From assembly GCF_014836645.1 (NCBI RefSeq), contig NZ_JACSQM010000002.1:186001-250000 (forward strand): 64,000 nucleotides of DNA, written 5' to 3'. Every line of letters begins with the position of its first letter. The first letter of the stretch is position 1. The position numbers and the translations under genes are program-made. Under the pieces are notes generated by a model, which was not told the DNA's origin, ran no database searches, and worked only from the letters and a program-made list of their open reading frames with translations. This stretch comes from Fictibacillus norfolkensis (GTDB lineage: Bacteria; Bacillota; Bacilli; Bacillales; Fictibacillaceae). Below, piece after piece: positions 8,417 to 16,694 of the stretch.

Positions 8417-8764
8417 TTATTCTGGATGATTAATACATCTTTTTGATAAATATCTCTGAATACGATACAGTTGTAAGCATATGGAAATAAACACGCCGAG
8501 AATGCCACCTAACATTATGCAAATGCCTTGTTGATCATAAGAACTTCCCACAATGAGACCGAACAGTAATCCCAATAAAATAGTTAAAATGTGGACTTTC
8601 ATAATTCCTAACTCCTTATTTGTATCCAATGGTCCTAACAAACAAATGATGATACCTGAAACCCAATAAGGTACTCTGTACTTTTCCCTCAGAGTATAAG
8701 GAAAATAGTTAAACACAAAAAGACTTAAAGTCAATACGATCCCGAACACGGCACCTGAATTCAT
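8417..8764 (-). CDS. Small integral membrane protein, unknown
   Basis: 115 residues with about four hydrophobic helices (FGIVLTLSLFVFNYF, WVSGIIICLLG, HILTILLGLLFGLIVG, CIMLGGILGVFISICL). AAGGAGG sits before the ATG at 8764. I recognise no family. It lies directly upstream of the P-loop kinase gene on the same strand with a 21-base gap, so the two probably form an operon. Confidence 0.6.
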   Translation of the reverse strand: MNSGAVFGIVLTLSLFVFNYFPYTLREKYRVPYWVSGIIICLLGPLDTNKELGIMKVHILTILLGLLFGLIVGSSYDQQGICIMLGGILGVFISICLQLYRIQRYLSKRCINHPE

Positions 8765-8847
8765 AAGCTCCTCCTTAATGGAATATAATGGTACAATAAT
8801 ACATAAATTACTCGTTAAAAAACATCTGAATGGGAGTGCTAAGTTCT

Positions 8848-9084
8848 ATGAGTAAAACATTGCTCTCACTAATTCTTGGGGTAGTTATAGGAAGTGTTTT
8901 TTCTTATTTTCTATTAGACTATGAGAACCAAACAATGGAATTTCTAAACTATTATGGTGAAGAATCCAAAATAGTTCATGAATTAGATTTTAATTATATT
9001 TCTAACACCGCAGCCTTCATTATAGTAGCTTCTCTTATCGTATTCTTAACGATTTCATGGATTGAGAAAAAAAATAAAAGGTGA
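8848..9084 (+). CDS. Small two-helix membrane protein, unknown
   Basis: 78 residues with one helix at the N-terminus (TLLSLILGVVIGSVFSYFLL) and one at the C-terminus (AAFIIVASLIVFLTISWI), separated by an acidic extracytoplasmic-type loop. ATG 8848 has GGAGTG 11 bases upstream; the in-frame ATG at 8830 overlaps that site and is unlikely. No family recognised. Confidence 0.5.
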   Translation: MSKTLLSLILGVVIGSVFSYFLLDYENQTMEFLNYYGEESKIVHELDFNYISNTAAFIIVASLIVFLTISWIEKKNKR

Positions 9085-9096
9085 TTATACACATCA

Positions 9097-9840
9097 TTAT
9101 GTAAGATAATCTAAAGGATTTACAACACTAAACGAGTTACTCTCCTTTAAAAATTGAGTAACTAGGTGTACATGAGCCGCACCGATAATTAATAAGGTAC
9201 GATCTGATATCGATGTAATCTGAGCTAAATTGTAATAAAGAATTAGATTTCGTTGATACCACCATCTGATCCAATCGATGCCAATATATTCTTCATTAGA
9301 ACCAATTCGTGCTATCGCCATATACATCTCATGCTGTTTCTCGATAAATGACTCATGATTTTGTGATCTGATGATATCATATACACTCTTCTTCCCTATT
9401 GAAAGTTCATGATTTGAACGATAGTTTTCATTTATATAACGAATGAACTCCGGTTGATTCTTTTCAGCCCACTCAAAAACCTCACCCAATCCTCTATTCC
9501 CTACCGATTCCATCCAATCCACAGCATATACTTTTTCATGTTGAAGATCTGAAGCTATTCGGAACCCAAGCTGTTGAACTTCATCAATTGCAAGATTCAG
9601 TTGACCCTCTTTATATTGATTAAATTCTTGATTCAGTTTATTTTCTTCACTCTTTACTACCTCTAGCGCAACCTTTGTTGGCTTAAATTTCTTTAATTGT
9701 TCCACTACTTTTTGAATTTCTAGTTGTCTTGATTCAGCTAGCAGATCATCAAACTCCATTCGTTGAAGATCCGGCGTATACCTCATGTGAAATGTACCTA
9801 CTACCATTACTTGTGGTTTTTCTTGTTTTATATTCATCAC
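9097..9840 (-). CDS. DUF5694 (TraB/ChaN-like fold) protein
   Basis: 247 residues beginning QVMVVGTFHMRY and containing a conserved VALEVVKSEEN strand, a VYAVDWME motif and a closing LLIIGAAHVHLVTQFL segment. The paired G-T-F-H near the N-terminus and G-A-x-H near the C-terminus are the expected active-site histidines of the TraB/ChaN/erythromycin-esterase-like fold. The enzymatic role is not established. Single gene. Confidence 0.7.
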   Translation of the reverse strand: MMNIKQEKPQVMVVGTFHMRYTPDLQRMEFDDLLAESRQLEIQKVVEQLKKFKPTKVALEVVKSEENKLNQEFNQYKEGQLNLAIDEVQQLGFRIASDLQHEKVYAVDWMESVGNRGLGEVFEWAEKNQPEFIRYINENYRSNHELSIGKKSVYDIIRSQNHESFIEKQHEMYMAIARIGSNEEYIGIDWIRWWYQRNLILYYNLAQITSISDRTLLIIGAAHVHLVTQFLKESNSFSVVNPLDYLT

Positions 9841-9948
9841 AACAGCTCCATACTATTCTTATTTAATCCAGATCTTTCAGATAACCAACCTATTTCTATT
9901 TCTATTGCTATCTCAATTCAATAAAAATCCAAAAAATCCCTTTAAACT

Positions 9949-9975
9949 AAAAAAGCTGCCCTATTGGACAGTTTT
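9949..9975 (-). terminator. Intrinsic terminator of the Dph6-like/GNAT operon
   Basis: CTGTCC/GGGCAG (one G-T pair) followed by six T on the minus strand, 13 bases after the acetyltransferase stop. Confidence 0.65.
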
Positions 9976-9987
9976 GGGTGATTATTA

Positions 9988-10512
9988 TTATTTCAACATC
10001 TTCTCCATTCGAATGTCCGCCCACATTCGATCTTGATAATACGTGAATGCCTCGACTCTACCAATTTCTGAGTATCCTAGTTTTTGGTAAAGTTGTTGTG
10101 CATTGGCATTAAATTCAAACACCCCAAGCTCGATTCGTTTCAAACCATTTCTTTTCATTTCATTTTCTAAGTATGATAGCGCTTGGTAACCAATTCCTTT
10201 ACCTCTTCCAACCGATTCACCTATCGTAATACCTAACCATGCCGTTCCATCCATTCTCTTAAAAAGGTGAGGAGGATCGACCATATAGTTCATCTCACCT
10301 ACTAACTGATCATCTACAAAAATCAAATAAATCTCGTGAAACTCTAAACGTTGATACAAGTCTTCCATCGTGATGATACGTTTACTTTCAAGCTCTACTT
10401 TGTCTTTATTCGGTCGAGTTAAAGGAACCAGCTTCGTGTCGTTCTCCCAACGATTTAAAGCTTCCACTACGTTTTCTTCTGGTTTTAACATCTTTCTAAA
10501 GTGAATGTTCAT
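9988..10512 (-). CDS. GNAT N-acetyltransferase
   Basis: 174 residues. The acetyl-CoA loop is seen at GRGKGIGYQALSYLENEMK and the C-terminal FNANAQQLYQKLGYSEIGRVEAFTYY signature is typical of GNAT enzymes of the RimI/RimL type. It overlaps the upstream Dph6-like gene by four bases (ATGA), so the two are co-translated. Substrate unknown. Confidence 0.82.
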   Translation of the reverse strand: MNIHFRKMLKPEENVVEALNRWENDTKLVPLTRPNKDKVELESKRIITMEDLYQRLEFHEIYLIFVDDQLVGEMNYMVDPPHLFKRMDGTAWLGITIGESVGRGKGIGYQALSYLENEMKRNGLKRIELGVFEFNANAQQLYQKLGYSEIGRVEAFTYYQDRMWADIRMEKMLK

Positions 10513-11201
10513 TTCATAACAGCCTCCGTATCCTTATCTATGAACCTGCATGAATGTATGTCGAGGGACCATAACCCTGAATTTAAGATAACATCTGAGT
10601 GAACAATCTCAAGCCTTTTTCCGAAGATCGGTCCGTCTACAACAAATGTATGATATTCTCCATGTTCACCCATTGGACAAGAACTTGTTACTCCAATATC
10701 CTCACAAAAACTTGTATTCAACACGCGACCTGTCCAAGAAGAATCTAAGGCATCTGCTGAAGCTCGGCAAACAATCGACTGAAAACCTAATGAAATAAAT
10801 TCTTCCAATAGTTTAGAGGCTTGTTCTTCTAAGATCCAGACTGGAAAAAGAGCATCTAGACCTGCTTTTTCCGCAACCTGTTCATTCCATTTCCGATCTT
10901 CCTCCATATACAAACTGCCGAATGCGATGGCATCTATCCCAAACTGTTCTTTTATAGAAGTTAAAGACGCGATTAAAGAAACTTCATACTCCCCAGCGGA
11001 ATTCACCATAATTAACGGAAGACCGATTGCATCAGCTTGTAATTGTAAGATATCTAGTGGAATACCATGGGCATGATTCCGTGCATCCTCTTCAGAAACC
11101 ATGGATAGTAAACAAACAACTTCATGTTTTTCTTGAAGCAAACGGTATAATGCTAAGCAGCTATCTTTCCCGCCACTCCAGCAAACAGCTACTTTTTTCA
11201 T
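10509..11201 (-). CDS. Dph6-like ATP-pyrophosphatase (adenine nucleotide alpha-hydrolase)
   Basis: 230 residues beginning VAVCWSGGKDSCLALYRL, the PP-loop (SGGxDS) of N-type ATP pyrophosphatases, followed by the HGIPLDILQLQADAIGLPL segment of the diphthine-ammonia-ligase-like family. In eukaryotes the domain amidates diphthine on EF2; bacteria lack diphthamide, so here it adenylates some other carboxylate or thio substrate. First gene of a two-gene operon with the acetyltransferase. Not recognised more precisely. Confidence 0.78.
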   Translation of the reverse strand: MKKVAVCWSGGKDSCLALYRLLQEKHEVVCLLSMVSEEDARNHAHGIPLDILQLQADAIGLPLIMVNSAGEYEVSLIASLTSIKEQFGIDAIAFGSLYMEEDRKWNEQVAEKAGLDALFPVWILEEQASKLLEEFISLGFQSIVCRASADALDSSWTGRVLNTSFCEDIGVTSSCPMGEHGEYHTFVVDGPIFGKRLEIVHSDVILNSGLWSLDIHSCRFIDKDTEAVMK

Positions 11202-11225
11202 GTAAAAATCCTCTCTCCCTCTATT

Positions 11226-11429
11226 CTAGTCTTCAATATATTCGATGAGATCCCCTGGCTGACATTCTAGTACTTTACACAATGCATCAAGTGTTGAAAA
11301 ACGAATCGCTTTTCCTTTTTCATTTTTAAGTACAGAAAGATTAGCAGGGGTGATATCAACCAGTTCAGACAATCGGTTCAATGACATTTTTCGCTGTGCC
11401 ATCATAACATCTAATTTTATTCTAATCAT
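11226..11429 (-). CDS. Cro/CI-type HTH regulator (YozG-like)
   Basis: 67 residues consisting of a single helix-turn-helix (NRLSELVDITPANLSVLKN) and a CKVLECQPGDLIEYI tail, the pattern of the short YozG/YdaS-type regulators. It follows the DUF2975 membrane-protein gene by 19 bases; this two-gene pair occurs widely in Bacillus (yoaS-yozG). The membrane partner may sequester or signal to the regulator, but that is inference. Confidence 0.8.
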   Translation of the reverse strand: MIRIKLDVMMAQRKMSLNRLSELVDITPANLSVLKNEKGKAIRFSTLDALCKVLECQPGDLIEYIED

Positions 11430-11448
11430 TGCAATCCCTACTCCACCT

Positions 11449-12021
11449 TTAGATTGTGTGTTTATTTTCTTCTACTGCCTCTACGGCAACCTTTAGTGCA
11501 GAGGCTAGAATCATTACGAAAATCCCTGTAAAAAACGTATCAACATAAGCTAATCCTGTATATGTTACAGAAGCGTTCGTTACATCAATTTCCTTGAGTG
11601 CTTTTGTCATTAAAAGCTCGTCCATAAAGGTAAAAGCTGACCCAAGTACAAGAATGGTGATACCCATCTTGAATAAAACCTTAACGTTCTCCATCATAAA
11701 TAAACTTTCTTGATGTAAATTCTGTAACAATTTCCTCATGAGTCGTAGGAAAATTAATGCGAACACAAACATAATGATTGAGGCAGCGAGTGAAAGGATG
11801 ATGAATTCTTCATCCTTGTAAAGTAAAGGTTGCTGATCAAAAACTAACGTTAAGTTGCTGTAAACAGGCTCAAAAGTACCGAAAGACTTTGCTAATTCTC
11901 CTGTTGGACTTATTAGATAGGACAAGTGATACACCAAATTAAAGATACTAAGACAACCAATCACATAAAAAAGAACTGAGCATAATTTCGCTCCATATTT
12001 ATAAAAAATTTTCCACTTCAT
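11449..12021 (-). CDS. DUF2975 membrane protein (YoaS-like)
   Basis: 190 residues with four membrane helices (LFYVIGCLSIFNLVYHLSYL, EFIILSLAASIIMFVFALIFLRL, GITILVLGSAFTFMDEL, VDTFFTGIFVMILASALKVA) and the DUF2975 pattern. ATG 12021 has GAGGAG seven bases upstream; the in-frame ATG at 12036 overlaps that site. Operon partner of the downstream YozG-like regulator. Confidence 0.75.
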   Translation of the reverse strand: MKWKIFYKYGAKLCSVLFYVIGCLSIFNLVYHLSYLISPTGELAKSFGTFEPVYSNLTLVFDQQPLLYKDEEFIILSLAASIIMFVFALIFLRLMRKLLQNLHQESLFMMENVKVLFKMGITILVLGSAFTFMDELLMTKALKEIDVTNASVTYTGLAYVDTFFTGIFVMILASALKVAVEAVEENKHTI

Positions 12022-12123
12022 CTTTCTGCTCCTCATCTATAATTTCATAAATTCAACATACCACAAAAGAAGGAGAAAATCTCAATAATCATTATTTTTT
12101 TATTGTAAAACAATAAATATTTG

Positions 12124-12152
12124 TTGAATTTTACAAAATACGCTGTTATAGT
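12124..12152 (+). promoter_or_regulatory. Sigma-A promoter of the DUF418 gene
   Basis: TTGAAT at 12124-12129 and TATAGT at 12147-12152 with a 17-base spacer, about 60 bases before the start codon. Confidence 0.6.
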
Positions 12153-12214
12153 TATGTCGTCGACGTATTTGTTAGGTATTGGTAATTATGTAGATAAAGG
12201 GGATTGTTAAAATT

Positions 12215-13405
12215 ATGGTTAAACAGAGAATTAACATCATCGATGGTATCAGGGGATTTAGCTTATTAGGAATTCTTTTGGCAAATCTACTCATTTTTCA
12301 GTTTGGGATCTTTGGAAAGGACGAAATTCAATATTACAAGTTATCGACCGTTGATACGTATGCTTATTACTTTACAAAAGTTGTGATTGAGGGCGCATTT
12401 CTTCCGATTTTCATGTTCATTTTTGGGTACTCACTTATTCTAATGCGCAACAAATTAAAGGAAAGAAACAAACGTGTAAAGTGGCATCTGTTCAGAAGAT
12501 TTGCTTTACTGATGACTCTTGGGATCTTGCATAGTACGTATTTATGGGAAGGAGATATTCTTTTTGTATATGGGCTTATGGGTCTTCTGCTTTTGGTCAT
12601 GGTAAATCGCAAACCAAAAACACTATTGATTTGGGCTACTCTACTATTCTCTCTTCTCTTCATTGGCTCCCTGTTTGAGGCAGAAGAAATCAAAATGATT
12701 CGTGCTGACAAGATAGATTTATACATGAAACAAACACAAGAAATCTATGAATCAGGAACGTACTCAGAAATAAGAGCACACAGTCTTGATGACGAAATGC
12801 TTGATATGAGTGGTGGTGAAGCCGCCTTCATGTTATTATTAACTCCTTTTGTTCTTAGCCCGATGTTTCTGATTGGTATGTATGCAGCACATCGGAAATG
12901 GCTGCAAAACACGTCTTCTAAGATCAAACAGTTTACAATCCTAAGTGGTTTGCTTATCCCAATGGGACTCGTACTAAAAGCTACCCCTCTACTCAGCAAG
13001 CAGTGGGATTATCGTTTAGATATGAGTATGATCGGAGGAAGTATGCTTGCGATCGGTTATATCAGTCTGTTCGTTTACCTGTACAACCATCAGAAGTTCA
13101 AAGGTTTTTTAAGTGGTTTTGAAAGTATGGGAAAACTATCATTAACAAATTATTTAATGCAATCGATGATTTGTACATTTCTTTTTTACGGCTATGGTTT
13201 AGGATGGTTTGGTGATCTTGGTGTAATTCTGGCTACAGTAGTAGGTGTTATCATCTTTGGAGCTCAAGCATTCCTTAGTTCCATTTATTTAAAGCATCTG
13301 CCCATCGGTCCCATTGAATATCTTGTACGCTTGGTCGTCTACTTAAAGATACCTAAATTCAAAAAACATACTTCTTTAGAGGATAATCATAGAAAAGCGA
13401 TATAA
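12215..13405 (+). CDS. DUF418 (YeiB-like) membrane protein
   Basis: 396 residues. The N-terminus INIIDGIRGFSLLGILLANLLIF is the acyltransferase-3/DUF418 signature, and the C-terminal domain (GKLSLTNYLMQSMICTFLFYGYGLGWFG) is the DUF418 block; about ten membrane helices in total. Relatives may acylate envelope or secreted substrates, but function is unproven. Single gene ended by a strong terminator. Confidence 0.85.
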   Translation: MVKQRINIIDGIRGFSLLGILLANLLIFQFGIFGKDEIQYYKLSTVDTYAYYFTKVVIEGAFLPIFMFIFGYSLILMRNKLKERNKRVKWHLFRRFALLMTLGILHSTYLWEGDILFVYGLMGLLLLVMVNRKPKTLLIWATLLFSLLFIGSLFEAEEIKMIRADKIDLYMKQTQEIYESGTYSEIRAHSLDDEMLDMSGGEAAFMLLLTPFVLSPMFLIGMYAAHRKWLQNTSSKIKQFTILSGLLIPMGLVLKATPLLSKQWDYRLDMSMIGGSMLAIGYISLFVYLYNHQKFKGFLSGFESMGKLSLTNYLMQSMICTFLFYGYGLGWFGDLGVILATVVGVIIFGAQAFLSSIYLKHLPIGPIEYLVRLVVYLKIPKFKKHTSLEDNHRKAI

Positions 13406-13409
13406 ATAA

Positions 13410-13442
13410 AGATAGCTGTCAACAAAGTGACAGCTATCTTTT
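13410..13442 (+). terminator. Intrinsic terminator, DUF418 gene
   Basis: AAAGATAGCTGTCA/TGACAGCTATCTTT, a 14-bp stem with a five-base loop and a T tail. Confidence 0.9.
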
Positions 13443-13451
13443 GTTTCATGA

Positions 13452-13595
13452 TTATTTCTCATCTAGTCGATCCGCTATTCTTTTTAGCGATTGATTTATT
13501 TGATATAGCATGACCAAGACAAAGATTCCTACAGCTATTGGTACTAAAAATGTAAATAACCCCATTAATGCCAGCCCTGATGCTCCATACTCCAT
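13452..13595 (-). CDS. 47-residue single-helix membrane peptide
   Basis: ATG at 13595 follows GAGGTGAT with good spacing. The product begins MEYGASGLALMGLFTFLV, contains one long hydrophobic helix and ends in an amphipathic QINQSLKRIADRLDEK helix, the architecture of short DUF4083-type Bacillaceae proteins. It lies 22 bases after the nucleotidyltransferase gene on the same strand. Too short for most gene finders; function unknown. Confidence 0.6.
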   Translation of the reverse strand: MEYGASGLALMGLFTFLVPIAVGIFVLVMLYQINQSLKRIADRLDEK

Positions 13596-13617
13596 ATACT
13601 CATCACCTCATCCACGG

Positions 13618-14469
13618 TTAACAATTGAATAGAACCTTTTTGAAGATATCTTCTTCCCAATTCTGGTCATACGTAATTTCGACAACTTCACATAACTCTT
13701 TATGTAATATTTGAAATTCAGGTAAGATGTTTTTTAAGACTCGTAACATGTCTTCTTCGTTAGATTTGTAGCGCCATTCAGATAGGAGCATGCGCTGCCA
13801 TTCAGCTAGTGTACTCCTCATTCCTTCAACCTTCGACCAATCACCAAATGTATTCGGCTGCAGACCTGCGTTCATATACCATCCAGACACCATAGAATAG
13901 ATCACATTTTCTAAGCATTGTTTTGCGTATGAAAGTTCACTTCGCATGATTCGTCTATAGAACTCATGAACGTATGCGAAGAATTTAGTACGCCAGATTT
14001 CTACTTCTTCTTTTGATGGTAAATAAGATAGCTGAAGTGATTGTTGCCTTATGGAGTTTACATGACCTTCAGGGTCGTAAACTATTTTTAAATGCTGCAT
14101 CCATATAGAAGGCTGAAGATCTTTCTTCTTGTAATAGAAAGTATCCACTTTAATAAACGAGTCATAATGAGCGATAGAATAGTTTGTCCAAGGAAAATCT
14201 TCATTGAAAAGAACTTTTCCCCAATTGGCCGCTCTTTTCTTTTTATTCTCTCGAAACTTCTCAAAAACTGCGTCTCGCACGACAACACGAAGATCAATAT
14301 CTGAATATAGATCTGTGCTTTCTTTTCCGATCGACCCGCCATAAAAAACCGCTATAACATTTTTATCTGCCACTAGGTCTTGTTCTATGGTTCTCATTAT
14401 TTTATTTCGTTGAAACGGCAGTTCTTCATCCCTCTTCTGATAAAAATTCCTTAAAGCTTCAAATCCCAC
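13618..14469 (-). CDS. Nucleotidyltransferase-domain protein (aminoglycoside-adenylyltransferase-like)
   Basis: 283 residues with the nucleotidyltransferase motif GGSIGKESTDLYSDIDLRVVV near residues 44-64: G-S followed by the two metal-binding aspartates D-x-D. The rest resembles streptomycin/aminoglycoside 6-adenylyltransferase relatives of Bacillus. The only start that fits the N-terminus is GTG 14469, 13 bases after GGGAG, so initiation is uncertain. Drug modification is possible but not demonstrable from sequence. Confidence 0.7.
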   Translation of the reverse strand: MGFEALRNFYQKRDEELPFQRNKIMRTIEQDLVADKNVIAVFYGGSIGKESTDLYSDIDLRVVVRDAVFEKFRENKKKRAANWGKVLFNEDFPWTNYSIAHYDSFIKVDTFYYKKKDLQPSIWMQHLKIVYDPEGHVNSIRQQSLQLSYLPSKEEVEIWRTKFFAYVHEFYRRIMRSELSYAKQCLENVIYSMVSGWYMNAGLQPNTFGDWSKVEGMRSTLAEWQRMLLSEWRYKSNEEDMLRVLKNILPEFQILHKELCEVVEITYDQNWEEDIFKKVLFNC

Positions 14470-14568
14470 TCATTAAAAACCAGCTCCCTATTATCATCTT
14501 CTTTTCATATTCCGCTTAAAGGAGGATTGTACCTTCTTTTTCATTTGTTAAAGAGAATAAAACGAAAA

Positions 14569-14600
14569 AACTCATTTCCCTTTAGATGGGAAATGAGCTT
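14569..14600. terminator. Intrinsic terminator of the small membrane-protein gene
   Basis: ACTCATTTCCC and GGGAAATGAG form a stem of about ten pairs with a seven-base loop; on the minus strand it ends in a T run just after the stop at 14603. Confidence 0.85.
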
Positions 14601-14602
14601 TA

Positions 14603-14803
14603 TTAATTTTTGTTTAGATTCGTACGTTTTTGTGCCTGCCAAACGTGGATCATACTAGGAATCCCAACGCTCATACTCACGATGAAACTCCACATCACGA
14701 AGCGCCATTCACCGGTATAAATCGCGATGATTATAAAGAACAACAACTGTCCTACAAGAGCAAATAACGCAGCAATCCAAGCTAATGTAAGGTTCTCCTT
14801 CAT
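14603..14803 (-). CDS. Small two-helix membrane protein, unknown
   Basis: 66 residues with two hydrophobic helices (WIAALFALVGQLLFFIIIAIY and FVMWSFIVSMSVGIPSMIHVW) and a basic C-terminus. GGAGAGATGAA precedes the ATG. It has its own terminator and no recognisable family. Confidence 0.55.
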   Translation of the reverse strand: MKENLTLAWIAALFALVGQLLFFIIIAIYTGEWRFVMWSFIVSMSVGIPSMIHVWQAQKRTNLNKN

Positions 14804-14904
14804 TTCATCTCTCCTAATGGAAAATGATTTAAATCTATGAAGTCATGAAATAGTGCCTACACTAATATTAACATAATTATCCAATTTGTAGTTAAGTGTA
14901 TTAT

Positions 14905-15555
14905 TTAATCTTCTTTTACTTGTAATCCTAACAATGTAGAAAACACGATTGCTTGCTCTCGTGATACGGTACATCCTTTTAAACTTGTGAGGTCTACATG
15001 AATAGTATTGAATTTACATGTACTAATATCGATCCCGTTTAAGGATGTTTCTGTAAAGTCAATTCCCTCAATATTACACGATTCAAATTTTACTGCATTT
15101 AGCTTTGTTTCATAAAAGTTTGCCTGCTTGAGCGATGATTGATCGAACAAAACGGGCTTAAGATCTGTTTCTACAAACTCACTCATGTCTAACATACAGT
15201 TTTCAAACATCACATTTCTAAGATTCGCTTTTTCGAAGTCAACACCCATCAGCTTACATTCTTTAAAATGAACGCGATAAAGGATACCTTCTTTAAAATT
15301 TGTGTTGGAAAGATCACAGTTTTCAAATACAACATCGGTCATGTCCACTTTATAAAAACTGGAGTGGATTAATGTCACATTATTAAATTTCACTTTGGAT
15401 AGAATCAGTTTGTCTATTTCTTCATTCTCTAAAAAAGCTCCCGTTATCGAGCAGTCGTGAAGATAAGGATCTTCCTCCAAATATACATCCCGAAATCTTG
15501 CCTCTTCTAAATCTCCCTGAATTTTAGGCAGATCTACCTTAAATTTCTTTGTCAT
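14905..15555 (-). CDS. Pentapeptide-repeat protein
   Basis: 216 residues folded from repeated A(D/N)LxN-like five-residue units: FENCDLSNTNF, FKECKLMGVDF, FEKANLRNVMF, FESCNIEGIDF. This predicts a right-handed quadrilateral beta-helix. DNA-mimic members such as Qnr protect gyrase, but the length and sequence do not identify a Qnr, and other family members have unrelated roles. Start 15555 has GGAGTGA before it; the upstream in-frame ATG at 15582 does not. Confidence 0.78.
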   Translation of the reverse strand: MTKKFKVDLPKIQGDLEEARFRDVYLEEDPYLHDCSITGAFLENEEIDKLILSKVKFNNVTLIHSSFYKVDMTDVVFENCDLSNTNFKEGILYRVHFKECKLMGVDFEKANLRNVMFENCMLDMSEFVETDLKPVLFDQSSLKQANFYETKLNAVKFESCNIEGIDFTETSLNGIDISTCKFNTIHVDLTSLKGCTVSREQAIVFSTLLGLQVKED

Positions 15556-15650
15556 TTTCTTCACTCCATTACGTAATCTCATTAAATCAAGCTTACAGAA
15601 GTAAAAAAATAATTAGTAGTCTTTTCTTTTCTTTGATTTTCTGTGCAATG

Positions 15651-15684
15651 AAAAACCGCTGAACAAAAATAGTCAGCGGTTCTC
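15651..15684 (-). terminator. Intrinsic terminator of the VOC gene
   Basis: GAACCGCTGA/TCAGCGGTTT with a short A/T loop and T tail, directly downstream of the VOC stop codon on the minus strand. Confidence 0.85.
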
Positions 15685-15691
15685 TTGTATA

Positions 15692-16186
15692 TTAATAAGC
15701 TCCTTGAGAATAGGTAAGCTCATAACTATGCGTATAAATTTCAAAAATGTTGCCGAACGGATCTTCTACATATACCATTTTATAAGGTTTTTCGTTCGGA
15801 TAATACTCACGAATCGGCATGCGCTGCTTGCCGCCATACGCTTTAATTTTCTCAACGATCCCTTCGATGTCAGGGTCTTGGATACAAAAGTGGAACAAAC
15901 CTGTCTTCCAGTACTCGAAATTGTTTTCCGGCTTTTCGTTATGAGGAAACTCGAACAGTTCAACTCCGATCTTGTCACCTGTAGCTAGATGAGCAATTCG
16001 GAAAGTTTCCCAGTCATCACCGAATACATCACGGCACATTTGTCCGATTGGTGTATCGTCATTCTCAACATCAGAAGGCTCCATAATAACGTACCACCCG
16101 AATACCTCTGTATAAAATTTTATGGCTTCTTCTAAATTTGGCACGGATAAACCAATATGAGAGAATGTTCTTGGATAGATTGGCAT
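15692..16186 (-). CDS. VOC (glyoxalase/dioxygenase fold) protein
   Basis: 164 residues with two beta-alpha-beta-beta-beta modules. FSHIGLSVPNLEEAIKFYTEVFGW carries the first metal-ligand histidine, LFHFCIQDPDIEGIVEKIKAYG opens the second module, and YVEDPFGNIFEIY supplies the terminal glutamate of the H/E metal site. The family includes glyoxalase I, dioxygenases and thiol-conjugate enzymes. GGAGG precedes ATG 16186. It is divergent from an HxlR-type regulator, which probably controls it in response to a reactive electrophile; the substrate is unknown. Confidence 0.82.
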   Translation of the reverse strand: MPIYPRTFSHIGLSVPNLEEAIKFYTEVFGWYVIMEPSDVENDDTPIGQMCRDVFGDDWETFRIAHLATGDKIGVELFEFPHNEKPENNFEYWKTGLFHFCIQDPDIEGIVEKIKAYGGKQRMPIREYYPNEKPYKMVYVEDPFGNIFEIYTHSYELTYSQGAY

Positions 16187-16223
16187 AATTGTATTCCTCC
16201 TTTTATTGTTGTTTACAGGAATC

Positions 16224-16270
16224 ATTATACCCAGACATACTTCGCGTATGTAAGAACGCACTTTAAAGTG
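16224..16270. promoter_or_regulatory. Divergent VOC/HxlR promoter with palindromic operator
   Basis: TATAAT for the VOC gene lies at 16224-16229 (minus strand). CATAC/GTATG (16236-16250) and the perfect 12-bp palindrome CACTTTAAAGTG (16259-16270) are within the control region. The word ACGCACTTTAAAGT at 16256-16269 matches 2679-2692 exactly. Confidence 0.6.
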
Positions 16271-16302
16271 ACATACTATCCTTAAGGTAAGAAAGGACGG
16301 TT

Positions 16303-16644
16303 ATGCTCATGAAGATTTCAACACATGATGACGGAAAATTAAAATGCTCGATTGAATATACATTGCAAAAGATCGGTGGTAAATGGAAAACGGTTGTTCT
16401 ATGGCACTTAGCTGTGGATGGCACATTGCGGTACAACGAATTAAGAAGTCTGCTGCCAGGTGTGACACATAAAGTCCTTTCTCAGCAATTAAAGGAATTA
16501 GAAGAAGAAGGCTTTATTAATCGTAAATCATACAACACGGTTCCACCAAAAGTAGAGTATACATTGACTGCATTTGGCGCAACTCTACTGCCCATCTTAA
16601 AGCAGATGCATGAATGGGGGACAGAGCACGGCGATTTAGCATAA
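16303..16644 (+). CDS. HxlR-family winged-helix regulator
   Basis: 113 residues with the HxlR signature: CSIEYTLQKIGGKWKTVVLWHL, the recognition helix region LRSLLPGVTHKVLSQQLKELE, and the wing NRKSYNTVPPKVEYTLTAFG. A cysteine at residue 14 (KLKCSIEYTL) occupies the position of the redox-sensing cysteine in YodB/HypR-type members, so it may respond to quinones, aldehydes or disulfide stress. Divergent from the VOC gene, its likely target. Start 16303 fits AAAGGA five bases upstream; ATG 16309 is an alternative. Confidence 0.85.
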   Translation: MLMKISTHDDGKLKCSIEYTLQKIGGKWKTVVLWHLAVDGTLRYNELRSLLPGVTHKVLSQQLKELEEEGFINRKSYNTVPPKVEYTLTAFGATLLPILKQMHEWGTEHGDLA

Positions 16645-16646
16645 CA

Positions 16647-16686
16647 AAAGGAGGCTCAGTGCTCTTAACCAAAAGCCTGCCTCCTT
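16647..16686. terminator. Bidirectional terminator
   Basis: AAAGGAGGC and GCCTCCTTT (one bulge) flank a long loop between the convergent HxlR and DUF2785 genes. Confidence 0.7.
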
Positions 16687-16694
16687 TAGCTTCT

